64,000 nt of DNA from Caryophanales bacterium UBA7581 (GCA_002477825.1 DLKT01000003.1:1-64000); one strand, 5' to 3'. Shown: positions 1 to 8,225, numbered from the stretch's first letter. Notes: generated from the letters alone by a model not told the origin. Translations and numbers: made by a program.

Positions 1-729
1 TGCGATTTGAATGATGCCGGCGTTTATTGGGCGATTGCAACGATTTGCGAAGAGCAAAAGAAAGATTATGAAAACGCACTCGCATATTACGAAATGGCGA
101 TGGAAATGAATTTCCCCGACGCAATCGAAAGAATGGCTGAAGCGTATCTCGGCGACGAGCTCGGACTTGAAAAGGACGAAAAGACAGCGCTAAGACTTTT
201 CAAAAAAGCCGCAAATCTCGGCAATTCCGCGGCACAATATAATCTCGGTATGGCGTACGCTTGCGGATACTACGGCGTAACACCCGATAAAGATAAAGCA
301 CTTCATTGGCTGAAACAGAGCGTTAAAGGCGAAAATCCGTCGGCGTGCCTGCAAATGGGGCTTTATTACTACTATACCGTCAAAACCGAAGCGGCTTATA
401 AAAAAGCCTTTGAATTATTTACCGACGCGTACAATTGGGGAGAGAACGAGGCGATTATCAATATCGGACTTTGCTATCTACAAGGTAATGGCATAAAAGA
501 GAATAAAAAGGCAGCTGCAAAATGCTTTAAGACTGCTGCATACAAATATAAATCTAGCCTTGGTTTTTATAATCTTGGAATATGCTATGAGAATGGCTTT
601 GGCGTTTGCCAGGATTATAAAAAGGCAATAGAGATGTATGGAAAATCTGTCGAATTAGGTGAGAAAAATGGACTTGAAGCCATTAAGCGAGTTTACTCGA
701 AAATGAATGTTAATGGTTATAAAGCGTAG
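1..729 (+). CDS. Sel1-like repeat protein, 5' end cut by window edge
   Basis: The frame is open to base 1, so the gene starts outside the window; a TTG at 7 is only a possible internal start. The visible 242 codons are helical Sel1/TPR-like repeats with the recurring pattern NLGxxYxxGxGVxxDxxKAxxxxxxA. Clear copies lie near residues 76-110, 155-185 and 193-225. Such solenoids bind partner proteins; no catalytic domain is visible and the cellular role is unknown. The first ~480 bases are clearly GC-richer (GCG, CTC, CCC and GGC codons) than the last ~250 bases, which look like the rest of the window. No signal peptide can be judged because the N-terminus is missing. Confidence 0.75.
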   Translation, partial: CDLNDAGVYWAIATICEEQKKDYENALAYYEMAMEMNFPDAIERMAEAYLGDELGLEKDEKTALRLFKKAANLGNSAAQYNLGMAYACGYYGVTPDKDKALHWLKQSVKGENPSACLQMGLYYYYTVKTEAAYKKAFELFTDAYNWGENEAIINIGLCYLQGNGIKENKKAAAKCFKTAAYKYKSSLGFYNLGICYENGFGVCQDYKKAIEMYGKSVELGEKNGLEAIKRVYSKMNVNGYKA

Positions 730-860
730 TCGTTTTAACACGTTTCTATGTTGGATTACAAAAAATATGCAATGTAACAACGATGAAATTTATCACAAGC
801 AGTGAGAAAATCGCAGTTAAAAAGGCGGCTTTTTTATACCTTATATGGTATAATTTATTC

Positions 861-1009
861 AAGCAGTCTAGAATGCTTATGGTCATAGACTATTATCCAC
901 TCGTGAGATTGGATCGTGGACAGCGTAGTGCCTAGGACCACGTTAAAAGGCTAGCGCACATTCGGTAACGGAAACAGTTACAGACCTCCTACTTGTTGGG
1001 AGGTTTTTT
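861..1009 (+). ncRNA. Candidate small RNA of unknown class
   Basis: An extended -10 element TGgTATAAT at 846-854 would start a transcript near 861, and an intrinsic terminator ends at about 1009. In between, no reading frame is plausible, but several short stems are seen: 865-870 with 886-891, CGTGG 915-919 with CCACG 938-942, and GTAAC 965-969 with GTTAC 977-981 around a GGAAACA loop. I compared it by eye with tmRNA, 6S, SRP, T-box and common riboswitches and recognised none. It could also be a decayed leader region. Confidence 0.4.
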
Positions 1010-1014
1010 CTTTT
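984..1014 (+). terminator. Intrinsic terminator
   Basis: The stem ACCTCC/GGAGGT (984-989 with 999-1004) has a 9-nt loop and is followed by a T-run. It ends the candidate small RNA. Confidence 0.75.
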
Positions 1015-1020
1015 ATTCAG

Positions 1021-1069
1021 CTGTACGCATTTTGAACAAACTGTACGCACTTTTTAATGGCTGTACGCA
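1021..1069 (+). repeat. Three CTGTACGCA direct repeats with an exact 20-bp period
   Basis: CTGTACGCA occurs at 1021-1029, 1041-1049 and 1061-1069; the spacers (11 bp each) are unrelated A/T-rich sequence. Regular short repeats starting with TGT are known at the ends of IS21-family elements, so this may be a solitary IS21-type end. It could also be a cluster of protein-binding sites. No transposase is present on either side. Confidence 0.65.
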
Positions 1070-1111
1070 AATTGTATCAAAATAGGTAATCGCACACAAA
1101 ATGGATTGAAT

Positions 1112-1139
1112 GAAGTGATGTTATGTCACTTCTTTTTTT
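1112..1139 (+). terminator. Intrinsic terminator
   Basis: GAAGTGA (1112-1118) pairs with TCACTTC (1126-1132) around a 7-nt loop, followed by seven T. It shields the lipoprotein promoter from upstream transcription. Confidence 0.85.
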
Positions 1140-1198
1140 CTTTATTAGGCAAAAACTTAGTGATGTTAAATGAAGATGGATATCTTTTTAAAAATCTA

Positions 1199-1228
1199 TT
1201 GACAAACATGTGAAAGCGCTTTTATAAT
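1199..1228 (+). promoter_or_regulatory. Promoter with cre-like box for the glucan-binding lipoprotein
   Basis: TTGACA (1199-1204) and TATAAT (1223-1228) are 18 bp apart. The spacer contains TGAAAGCGCTTTTA (1211-1224), one base off the cre consensus TGNAANCGNTNNCA, so CcpA or another LacI-family protein probably represses here. Confidence 0.8.
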
Positions 1229-1230
1229 TA

Positions 1231-1246
1231 ACTTAAACGATTAAGT
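1231..1246 (+). promoter_or_regulatory. Candidate LacI-family operator
   Basis: ACTTAAACGATTAAGT is a palindrome with 6-bp arms around a central CG, the usual layout of LacI-family operators. It sits on the expected transcription start. The LacI gene at 2824-3621 is the obvious candidate regulator, by proximity only. Confidence 0.6.
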
Positions 1247-1314
1247 AAATCAACTTTTGCTAACGATTTATTGTTTACAAGTGATTTGCTTACGTAAAAA
1301 GGAAAGGGAAAAAT

Positions 1315-2778
1315 ATGAAAAAAACAAACAGTTTACGTCTAGGTGTTTTACTTTTTTCATCCATTGCGCTTCTTGCTTCTTGTGGTGCGAAAGATGATAC
1401 AAAAAAATACACAGTTACTTTCTATGATGGAGAGACTGTATTAAAAGAAGAAAAAGTAAAAGAAAATGAAAAGGTGGCAAGATATGAACCCACCAAAGAA
1501 GGATTTGATTTCGTTAACTGGTACGCAACACCAAGTTATAATCACCTTTTTGATTTTGATGCAGAGATTAAGAAAGATACGTCTATTTATGCTGGATTTT
1601 CAAAATTCAAAGCAGATACTAGAGAATTCAATATTGTAGGAAGTGGAAAAAGTGCTTTATTAAGTTCAAGCAACTGGGGCAAAGTGATTCAAGAAGAACA
1701 TAAACTCCAAAAGACTGAAGGAAAAAATGAATATAAGATTACCTTAGATTTATACGAAGACGATGCTTTTCAATTTGCTTTAAACACAAGTTGGCATCAT
1801 CAACGTGGAGCAGGCTATTTAACCACGACTTATTCAAATGAATTACAAAAAGAAGTGTTTGAAGGCGGTGGTGGTTTAGGAGATACCTCTGCTAAACGTT
1901 CCAACATTATCGCAAAAGTCTCAGGAAACTATACGTTTACTTTAGTGACTCACCCCAATGAAGACTATTATGAGGGAACTTATACTGAAGAAAATAAAGA
2001 ATGCTTTAACCTCAATCCATTTGATAGCATTTCTTGGGTAAGAAATGGTGATGTCCAAGTTGTTCAAGAAGTCGTTACCAATTATTATATTAAAGGCGCT
2101 GGAATTACGGATTGGAAAGATGTTTATACGCCCGCTACATCATTAGTGAAAGATGGACATCAGCATCAATTAACAGTGTTCTTACGTGAAGGTGAAGAAT
2201 TCTTATTTACGTCGTTAAATACAATTGGGGAAAATGTTACAACGGGTACAGATTACTTACGTTTTACCAATTTAGATGAAGAATCTCAAAAATTATTCTC
2301 CAATAATAAAGGCAATTTAGTTACTTTAAAAACTGGTAATTATACTTTTAACTATAATGATGAAACGAAGATTATGGCTGCAACATTTGTTGAAGCAAGT
2401 GAAGTCGCTACCGATTACTATATTGATGGTACTTTTGGCGATAAAGACTGGGATGGATATTGCTTTAATAAAGATTATCAATTAAAAGCATCTGAGGATA
2501 ATGCCGATTTATATGAAATTAAAAATGTTATGTTAAAGAAAGATTCTCAAGTTGTTGTTCAAGCATTTAAAGCCGGCGCAACCGATAGAGGAACTTGGGG
2601 CACTGATAGCTATACTGGACTTGCTTGCTATAACTACAATTACCTTGTTGATGGCGGAGAAAGCTTCAGCAAAGTTGACGCAACGAATAGCAATATTAAA
2701 GTGTTAGTGGAAGGAACCTATAATATTTCCTTTAACCACTATACAAAAGTGATGACCATTACTTTAGCTAATGCTTAA
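1315..2778 (+). CDS. Surface lipoprotein with InlB B-repeat and three sugar-binding-like modules
   Basis: A lipoprotein signal ends at lipobox LLASC (Cys23), so the protein should be anchored on the outer face of the membrane. Residues ~31-95 match the InlB B-repeat/Flg_new fold (YTVTFYDGE at the start, DTSIYAGF at the end). Three similar beta-rich modules follow, at about 105-225, 255-365 and 367-487; the last two start with YYIKG/YYIDG and then tryptophan-containing stretches, resembling starch-binding lipoprotein modules. Aromatic residues and position beside a GH13/maltodextrin ABC locus suggest alpha-glucan capture; this is inferred. It is a single-gene unit with its own promoter, cre-like box, operator and terminator. 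RBS GGAAAGGG is well placed for the ATG at 1315. Confidence 0.75.
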   Translation: MKKTNSLRLGVLLFSSIALLASCGAKDDTKKYTVTFYDGETVLKEEKVKENEKVARYEPTKEGFDFVNWYATPSYNHLFDFDAEIKKDTSIYAGFSKFKADTREFNIVGSGKSALLSSSNWGKVIQEEHKLQKTEGKNEYKITLDLYEDDAFQFALNTSWHHQRGAGYLTTTYSNELQKEVFEGGGGLGDTSAKRSNIIAKVSGNYTFTLVTHPNEDYYEGTYTEENKECFNLNPFDSISWVRNGDVQVVQEVVTNYYIKGAGITDWKDVYTPATSLVKDGHQHQLTVFLREGEEFLFTSLNTIGENVTTGTDYLRFTNLDEESQKLFSNNKGNLVTLKTGNYTFNYNDETKIMAATFVEASEVATDYYIDGTFGDKDWDGYCFNKDYQLKASEDNADLYEIKNVMLKKDSQVVVQAFKAGATDRGTWGTDSYTGLACYNYNYLVDGGESFSKVDATNSNIKVLVEGTYNISFNHYTKVMTITLANA

Positions 2779-2784
2779 AAAAAT

Positions 2785-2820
2785 AAAACTGGCGCTTTTT
2801 CTTGCGCCAGTTTATTTGTT
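2785..2820. terminator. Bidirectional intrinsic terminator between convergent genes
   Basis: ACTGGCGC (2788-2795) pairs perfectly with GCGCCAGT (2804-2811), with A-rich sequence before and T-rich after. It can serve both the lipoprotein gene and the lacI gene. Confidence 0.85.
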
Positions 2821-2823
2821 CTT

Positions 2824-3621
2824 TTATACCTTAAATGAGTGAGTTTTATATGCTTCTCTAGACAAAGCTTTTTCAATACATTCAACCGTTTTTTCGCTTT
2901 TAGTTTCTAAATAATGTTGATCGTAAAAGAAGCAAGTTTCTTTAAAGGAAAGCAAATAGTCATGGAGAACTGAATGAATCACAAAATAATTCTTATTTTT
3001 GGAAAGATGAATTTCATCAAATGATGAAACAAAATCGACATTTTGAAAAATCGATTGAATTTCATTTTCTATATTTTTATCGATGGGTTTTAAACATAAA
3101 AAAGTATATTCATTTTCAAAATATTGATCGGCTTTTTCTTTTAATAAAGCGTAGTCTGTACGAATAGCAAAGAACAACGGATCTTGAATTAGCGTATCAA
3201 CAGCAAGAAGCGGAAGATAAGTTTTATTACTAATTTCTCGGAATTGTTCGGTGCTTAATTGATATGCGACAATTGCGTCAACATTAGAAAAACAGGCCGT
3301 ATTAGATACTAAAACGAATTCAAAATGATGTTGGGAAAAAATTTGGTTGAGCACAACGAAAAAGTTTAAGAATTCACTATAATATAACGAATTCTTAGAG
3401 AAGTCAGCATATACAGCCACTAATTTTGTGGGAGATGCCGTTCTTAAGTTTTTGGCAAAAGCACTGGGTTTGTAATTAAATAAATTAACAATTTGCCATA
3501 CTTTTGTCTTTGTTGCTTCTGAAATCGATTGGTCTTCGCGACCGTTGATGACATAACTGACAGTGGCAACTGACACGCCAGCCTCTCTTGCAATGTCATG
3601 AATTGTAACTCTTTTTCCCAT
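2824..3621 (-). CDS. LacI-family transcriptional regulator, short effector domain
   Basis: The N-terminus, MGKRVTIHDIAREAGVSVAT, is a classic LacI helix-turn-helix, with the hinge helix region around residues 45-60. The protein is 265 residues, against about 330 for the family, and the sugar-binding domain is shortened and poorly conserved. The frame runs open 40 codons further upstream, but that part is promoter sequence; I take the start at 3621 because the HTH begins there. A TTGACT-N17-TATAAT promoter puts the transcript start only 2-3 nt before the ATG, so the message looks leaderless. It lies between the glucan lipoprotein and the GH13/ABC operon, and probably regulates one or both. Confidence 0.85.
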   Translation of the reverse strand: MGKRVTIHDIAREAGVSVATVSYVINGREDQSISEATKTKVWQIVNLFNYKPSAFAKNLRTASPTKLVAVYADFSKNSLYYSEFLNFFVVLNQIFSQHHFEFVLVSNTACFSNVDAIVAYQLSTEQFREISNKTYLPLLAVDTLIQDPLFFAIRTDYALLKEKADQYFENEYTFLCLKPIDKNIENEIQSIFQNVDFVSSFDEIHLSKNKNYFVIHSVLHDYLLSFKETCFFYDQHYLETKSEKTVECIEKALSREAYKTHSFKV

Positions 3622-3630
3622 AGTGTCTAC

Positions 3631-3659
3631 ATTATATGAAACAAAAAGCGAAAAGTCAA
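3631..3659 (-). promoter_or_regulatory. Promoter of lacI, apparently leaderless
   Basis: On the minus strand, TTGACT (3659-3654) and TATAAT (3636-3631) are exactly 17 bp apart. The expected start is near 3624, just before the ATG at 3621. There is no room for a Shine-Dalgarno sequence. Confidence 0.75.
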
Positions 3660-3680
3660 TAAAGGTGAGGAAGTGACAAA

Positions 3681-5372
3681 ATGAATGAATTAGCAATATT
3701 TCATGCCCCTGAAACGCAGTATTGTTTTGCTTATCAAGCAAGTGTTATTCGTGTTCGTCTACGAATTGATAAGCATGATTCCCCGCAAAAAATCGAAGTG
3801 ATTTATGGAGCAAAGTATGATTTTGCATTGCATCAAAATGCATGTGAGATGAAACGGCAATATGAAGATCATTTATACGCTTATTATACAGCAGAAATCC
3901 CTTTAAAAGATGTACGTTTTGTATATGTTTTTAAGATTTTTGACCATAACAAAATTTATTATTTTTCTGAAGATGGTTTAACGAATCATTATGATTATAC
4001 ACTAAGTTATTTTAATTGTTTTCAATATGCCTATGTGTTTTATGAAGATGCACAGAAACCGGTTCAATGGATGGAAAACGCAGTATTTTATCAAATATTT
4101 GTTGATCGCTTTTCGCAAGGAAATTTTACTAAAGATTTGCAATATATCAATTTACCGTGGGGGAAGAAGCCTACTCCAAAAAGTTTTGCGGGTGGGGATT
4201 TGCAAGGAATAATCAATCATTTAGATGATATTCAAAATCTAGGGGTGACGGCAATCTATCTTACACCGATATTTACTTCAAAATCCAACCATAAATATGA
4301 TACGCGTGACTATTATGAAATTGATGCCCATTTTGGTGATAAAACAGTTTTCTTAAAACTAGTGAACGAAATTCATAAACGAAATATGAAAATCATTTTA
4401 GATGCCGTTTTTAATCATTGTTCAGAAGACTTTCCATTCTTTATGGATGCAAAGAAAAATCAAGAAAAATCACCTTATTACCATTGGTTTATTTTTCATG
4501 AGAAAGACTACGAAACTTTTGCTCATTGTTCCTATATGCCAAAATTGAACACGGAAAATCCAGAGGTCCAAGATTATCTTTTAGGAATTGTAGGATATTG
4601 GATGAAAGAATTCCATATCGATGGATGGCGCTTAGATGTTTCTGATGAAGTAGCTCATTCTTTTTGGAAAAGATTTAGAAAATACGTAAAAGCAATCAAT
4701 GATCAGTGTGTCATATTAGGAGAGAATTGGCATGATGCACATCCGTATCTATTAGGTGATCAATATGACGGGATCATGAATTATGCTTTTACAAAGAGTT
4801 GTATTGATTTTTTTGCGAATCATCGCTTAACTAGTGTAGAAATGGCTGAAAAATTATCAGGAATTTTGATGAGAAATAACGATATCGTTAATCAAATGAT
4901 GCTTAATCTTCTAGATAGTCATGATACTGTACGTTTTATTACTTATGTTAAAGGAAACCAAAATATCCTTTTAGCCGCATTAGCGCTTCTATTCTTCTTT
5001 ATTGGAAGTCCTTGCATTTATTATGGAACGGAAATTGGCTTAGAAGGAGAATATGACCCTGATTCACGTAGAACAATGGATTGGGAAAAAGCGTCAGAAA
5101 ATGGTAAAATTAAAGAAGTTATAAAACAATTATGTTTGTTAAAAAAAGAAGGCTTATTAAGTGGTGATGCCATTTCTATATCTTCTAAAGACGATATGTT
5201 AATCATTGTTCGAGAAAGTAAGAACGTTTGTTTACGATTAGTTATCAATGAATCAAATGAAATTAAAAAGATAAGTGTAGACCATTTGATGATGTCATCA
5301 CTTTATCATGATGGAATGATACAAAAGCATGGATTTTTAATTGAAAAAATAATCAAGGAGGACGGCGAATGA
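3681..5372 (+). CDS. GH13 alpha-glucan hydrolase (neopullulanase/maltogenic amylase type)
   Basis: The 563-residue protein has no signal peptide, so it acts in the cytosol on imported maltodextrins. Residues ~1-125 look like the N-terminal beta domain of neopullulanases. The catalytic barrel starts at FYQIFVDRF (~137). GH13 motifs are DAVFNH (~241), GWRLDV with nucleophile Asp319, LGENW with acid/base Glu348, and LDSHD with stabilising Asp415. All three catalytic acids are present. It is the first gene of an operon with the binding protein (ATGA overlap at 5369-5372), permeases and ATPase. RBS GGTGAGG precedes ATG 3681. I saw no strong forward promoter upstream; any promoter must overlap the start of lacI. 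The exact substrate (pullulan, cyclodextrin or maltodextrin) cannot be told. Confidence 0.9.
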   Translation: MNELAIFHAPETQYCFAYQASVIRVRLRIDKHDSPQKIEVIYGAKYDFALHQNACEMKRQYEDHLYAYYTAEIPLKDVRFVYVFKIFDHNKIYYFSEDGLTNHYDYTLSYFNCFQYAYVFYEDAQKPVQWMENAVFYQIFVDRFSQGNFTKDLQYINLPWGKKPTPKSFAGGDLQGIINHLDDIQNLGVTAIYLTPIFTSKSNHKYDTRDYYEIDAHFGDKTVFLKLVNEIHKRNMKIILDAVFNHCSEDFPFFMDAKKNQEKSPYYHWFIFHEKDYETFAHCSYMPKLNTENPEVQDYLLGIVGYWMKEFHIDGWRLDVSDEVAHSFWKRFRKYVKAINDQCVILGENWHDAHPYLLGDQYDGIMNYAFTKSCIDFFANHRLTSVEMAEKLSGILMRNNDIVNQMMLNLLDSHDTVRFITYVKGNQNILLAALALLFFFIGSPCIYYGTEIGLEGEYDPDSRRTMDWEKASENGKIKEVIKQLCLLKKEGLLSGDAISISSKDDMLIIVRESKNVCLRLVINESNEIKKISVDHLMMSSLYHDGMIQKHGFLIEKIIKEDGE

Positions 5373-6841
5373 GAAAAAGCTTAGTGGCGATTACAAGCAT
5401 TGTGTTTCATTTTTTAGTCATTTCAGGCATTGTGGTTGGAAGCGGAGTACTCCATGAATTAGCAAACGAAAAAGATGATGATGTTATTGAAGATAAATTT
5501 ACTGGGGAACTGGAAGAGAATGTTACTTTACAAATTTTAGAAAATGACACGGCTAAATCACAAGGATACTTACAAGAATTATTAGACGCTTTTAATGAAA
5601 AGTACAAAGAATACGGTATTCAAGCCGTGGATGCTAAAATAGGTTCGTATAGTGATTTAGCAACCGATGGTCCTTATGGTTATGGCCCTGATGTTTTATA
5701 TCAGGCCAATGACATCCTTATGGGATATGTAGAAGGACATCATATTCAACCACTTCCCAAAGATAAATTAGAATGTTATGAACAAGTAGATCAAAAAGCA
5801 TGGGATGCGTATACATTAAATCAAGCAGGAACGAACTACATTTGTGGCGTACCCGTAAATATTCAAGGGCCTTTGCTTTTTTATCGTAAAGACTTATTAC
5901 CTTCTAATTGGAAAGAAAATTGGGATAAAAACAATAATGATATTCCAGATATGGTTGAAAGTTGGACAGAACTTTATGCTTACTCTAAAGAAATTCGCAA
6001 AACTACGCCAGAAAAATATGGATATATGGAGTCGCTTAGCAATGCCTATTTTTCTTTAGGTTACTTATTTAGCTATGGCGGTTATTTGTTTGGAAATAAT
6101 GGTAGAGATATAAATGATATTGGCTTATCGAAGGGAAATGCGGTAAAAGGTGCAAGTATTGTTCGTCAATTAGCAACGATTATGAATCGAGAATGCATTG
6201 ATGATAGCATTACTTTAAATTCTTATTCTCAACTAGGGAATGGTACTTATTTTGCCACGATGACAACGCCTGATGTTTATTCTTTATTTATTGACGAAAT
6301 GGTAAAAGCTTATCGAAAAGAAACACCCTCTTTATCAGAAACAAAAGCAAGAGAAAAAGCAAAAGAAAATCTTGTATTAACGGATATTCCTTCTCTTCCT
6401 AAAAATGGTGATTTAGAAAACCGAGAAGATGAAATGTTTCCATCTACTATGATGGGTGGTGTGAATGGATATGCTATGAGCGCATATACAAAATATCCAA
6501 ACGCCGCATTAGAGTTCATTAATTTTGCAACGAGTTATCAAATGATAAAAAGAAGAATGGAACTTTTGTCCATTGTTCCTGCAAGAGTTGACTTAGCAAA
6601 GGAACAAGGAGGACTTGCAGAAACCATTAATAACAATTTAAAAGAGGGCTATATTACTGTCATGCCTAGCGTAAAAGCAATGGGACAAGTGTGGACATCG
6701 ACTGGAACCTTCTTTGCGGATTTGTCGGAAGACCCATTCCGTCTAGAAAAAAATCAAAAATATAAAGATGAAGCTTCTATTTTAGAAGGACTTATGAAAG
6801 TGGATCAACAAATATATGATGCAATCCACACTTTGAAATAA
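5369..6841 (+). CDS. ABC transporter sugar-binding protein (maltodextrin type)
   Basis: A 490-residue family 1 extracellular solute-binding protein. After a basic N-terminus comes one hydrophobic segment (residues ~5-28), then an acidic linker and a two-lobed binding fold; GGVNGYAMSAYTKYPNAALEFINFA near 370-395 is typical of the MalE family (lobe-closing helix). The hydrophobic segment has no lipobox Cys, unlike most Gram-positive binding proteins, so it is either an uncleaved anchor or an ordinary secretion signal. It captures maltodextrin or similar oligosaccharide for the next two permeases. Start codon overlaps the stop of the GH13 gene (ATGA), showing translational coupling. Confidence 0.88.
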   Translation: MRKSLVAITSIVFHFLVISGIVVGSGVLHELANEKDDDVIEDKFTGELEENVTLQILENDTAKSQGYLQELLDAFNEKYKEYGIQAVDAKIGSYSDLATDGPYGYGPDVLYQANDILMGYVEGHHIQPLPKDKLECYEQVDQKAWDAYTLNQAGTNYICGVPVNIQGPLLFYRKDLLPSNWKENWDKNNNDIPDMVESWTELYAYSKEIRKTTPEKYGYMESLSNAYFSLGYLFSYGGYLFGNNGRDINDIGLSKGNAVKGASIVRQLATIMNRECIDDSITLNSYSQLGNGTYFATMTTPDVYSLFIDEMVKAYRKETPSLSETKAREKAKENLVLTDIPSLPKNGDLENREDEMFPSTMMGGVNGYAMSAYTKYPNAALEFINFATSYQMIKRRMELLSIVPARVDLAKEQGGLAETINNNLKEGYITVMPSVKAMGQVWTSTGTFFADLSEDPFRLEKNQKYKDEASILEGLMKVDQQIYDAIHTLK

Positions 6842-6854
6842 AGGAGAAATGCTT

Positions 6855-8225
6855 ATGAAAATAAAAAAGGGAATTCGGCATTTTTTCAAAAAAATAAAAG
6901 AAAAAATCTTGCAAAAATATGGAAGCGCAAAAGAAGTGATAACGCAGGCTAATGGTAAAGTTATTTGCTCTATGCTGATTATGGGGTCAGGACAACTCCT
7001 TTATAAGCGTTGGGTAAAAGGGGCTTTGTATTTCATCGCGCAAATCCTATTTTATGTTTATTTCATTTTGTTCGGCGCTAGTGACTTATTTGGCTTTTTT
7101 ACCTTAGGAAAAAAGGTGGAAAACCCATGGTATGGAATCAAAGGCGATAATTCAATTATCATGTTAATTATGGGGATTTTCGCTATTCTTGCTGTTATTT
7201 TTTACATCATTCTTTATATTCACAATGTAAAAGATGCTTATCAAATACAATGTGATGTGGATACATTAAAGACACCAAGCACGTTTAAAGATGATGTAAA
7301 AAATATGTTTGATAAGTCTTTTTATAAAACGGCTTTATTGATTCCGATTCTAGGCGTCCTAGTCTTTAGTGTATTACCTATTGTTTTTATGATCTTAATT
7401 GCCTTTACCAATTATGGTGGAGATATTGTTCCTCCAGCGTTAGTGGACTGGGTGGGATTCTCAAACTTTAAAAAGATATTGAGTTTAGGTGAATTTGCAC
7501 CAACATTCTTCAAAATTCTTTTATGGAATGTTTTATGGGCAATTTTATCCACCGCCATTAACTATTTTGGAGGACTTGGATTAGCGTTACTTCTTAACAA
7601 AAAATGCGTAAAGGGAAAAGCCTTTTGGCGGGCATTTCCAGTTTTAGCTTATGCGATTCCTGGTTTCATCACTTTATTAGGCTTTAAGTTTATGTTTTCT
7701 AATGGTGGACCAATCAATTATTACATTACAAAAGCAGGAGGAAAAGCGATTGGCTTTTTAGGTATTGATGCTAAATGGACGGCGAGAATTATCGGTTTAT
7801 TGGTGAATGCCTGGATTAGTATCCCGACCACGATGCTTTTGGCTACAGGAATTTTATCCAATTTAAGTCCTGATTTATTTGAGGCAGCGCGAGTTGATGG
7901 AGCGCCACCGATTAAACAATTTACAAAAATTACCTTACCTTATGTTTTATTTGCGACAACACCAGTGTTAATTTCTCAATTTATTGGGAACTTCAACAAC
8001 TTTGGAATCTTCTATTTTTTAAGAGGCAGTATTTACTCTGATGGATATTTCTTAGCAAGTGATACCGATTTATTAATTAACTGGTTATATCGTTTGTCTA
8101 TCGATAATAATTATTATTCCATCGGCGCGGCCATTAGCTTAATTATCTTCATTATTACTTCCATTATTTCTTTAACCGTTTATGTTTTATCACCATCTTA
8201 TCGACAGGAGGAAACTTTTAGATGA
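6855..8225 (+). CDS. Sugar ABC transporter permease, MalF type
   Basis: An integral membrane protein of 456 residues. It has a basic N-terminus, an extra N-terminal membrane region (two or three helices, ~45-130) as in Gram-positive MalF/MalC, and a six-helix permease domain. The EAA coupling loop (EAARVDGAPPIKQFTKITLP, ~340) contacts the ATPase. An ATG at 6849 lies only one base after the AGGAGA ribosome site, so I prefer the ATG at 6855. It overlaps malG by ATGA at 8222-8225. Partner of the permease that follows and the ATPase at 9085. Confidence 0.9.
   Translation: MKIKKGIRHFFKKIKEKILQKYGSAKEVITQANGKVICSMLIMGSGQLLYKRWVKGALYFIAQILFYVYFILFGASDLFGFFTLGKKVENPWYGIKGDNSIIMLIMGIFAILAVIFYIILYIHNVKDAYQIQCDVDTLKTPSTFKDDVKNMFDKSFYKTALLIPILGVLVFSVLPIVFMILIAFTNYGGDIVPPALVDWVGFSNFKKILSLGEFAPTFFKILLWNVLWAILSTAINYFGGLGLALLLNKKCVKGKAFWRAFPVLAYAIPGFITLLGFKFMFSNGGPINYYITKAGGKAIGFLGIDAKWTARIIGLLVNAWISIPTTMLLATGILSNLSPDLFEAARVDGAPPIKQFTKITLPYVLFATTPVLISQFIGNFNNFGIFYFLRGSIYSDGYFLASDTDLLINWLYRLSIDNNYYSIGAAISLIIFIITSIISLTVYVLSPSYRQEETFR

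Larger units (their letters stand above)
730..1314. other. Gene-free stretch of 585 bp
   Basis: No convincing coding sequence. It holds a weak A-rich/T-rich hairpin after the Sel1 gene (about 819-836), a possible small RNA with its own promoter and terminator (846-1014), three 9-bp direct repeats (1021-1069), a good intrinsic terminator (1112-1139) whose own gene is not evident, and the promoter and operators of the lipoprotein gene (1199-1246). Confidence 0.7.

Noticed and set aside
861..1009. Candidate RNA as tmRNA, SRP RNA, 6S RNA or T-box
   Set aside because: None of the diagnostic blocks (CCA end with tag frame, SRP GGAA/GCAG loop, T-box TGGNACCGCG) is present.
1021..1069. Repeats as a CRISPR array
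   Set aside because: Units are only 9 bp with 11-bp spacers and three copies, far too short, and there are no cas genes.
1021..1314. An intact insertion sequence starting at the repeats
   Set aside because: No transposase or ATP-helper gene and no matching right end is seen downstream.
3622..3741. 40-codon N-terminal extension of LacI
   Set aside because: The HTH starts at 3621 and the upstream part contains the consensus promoter of the gene.
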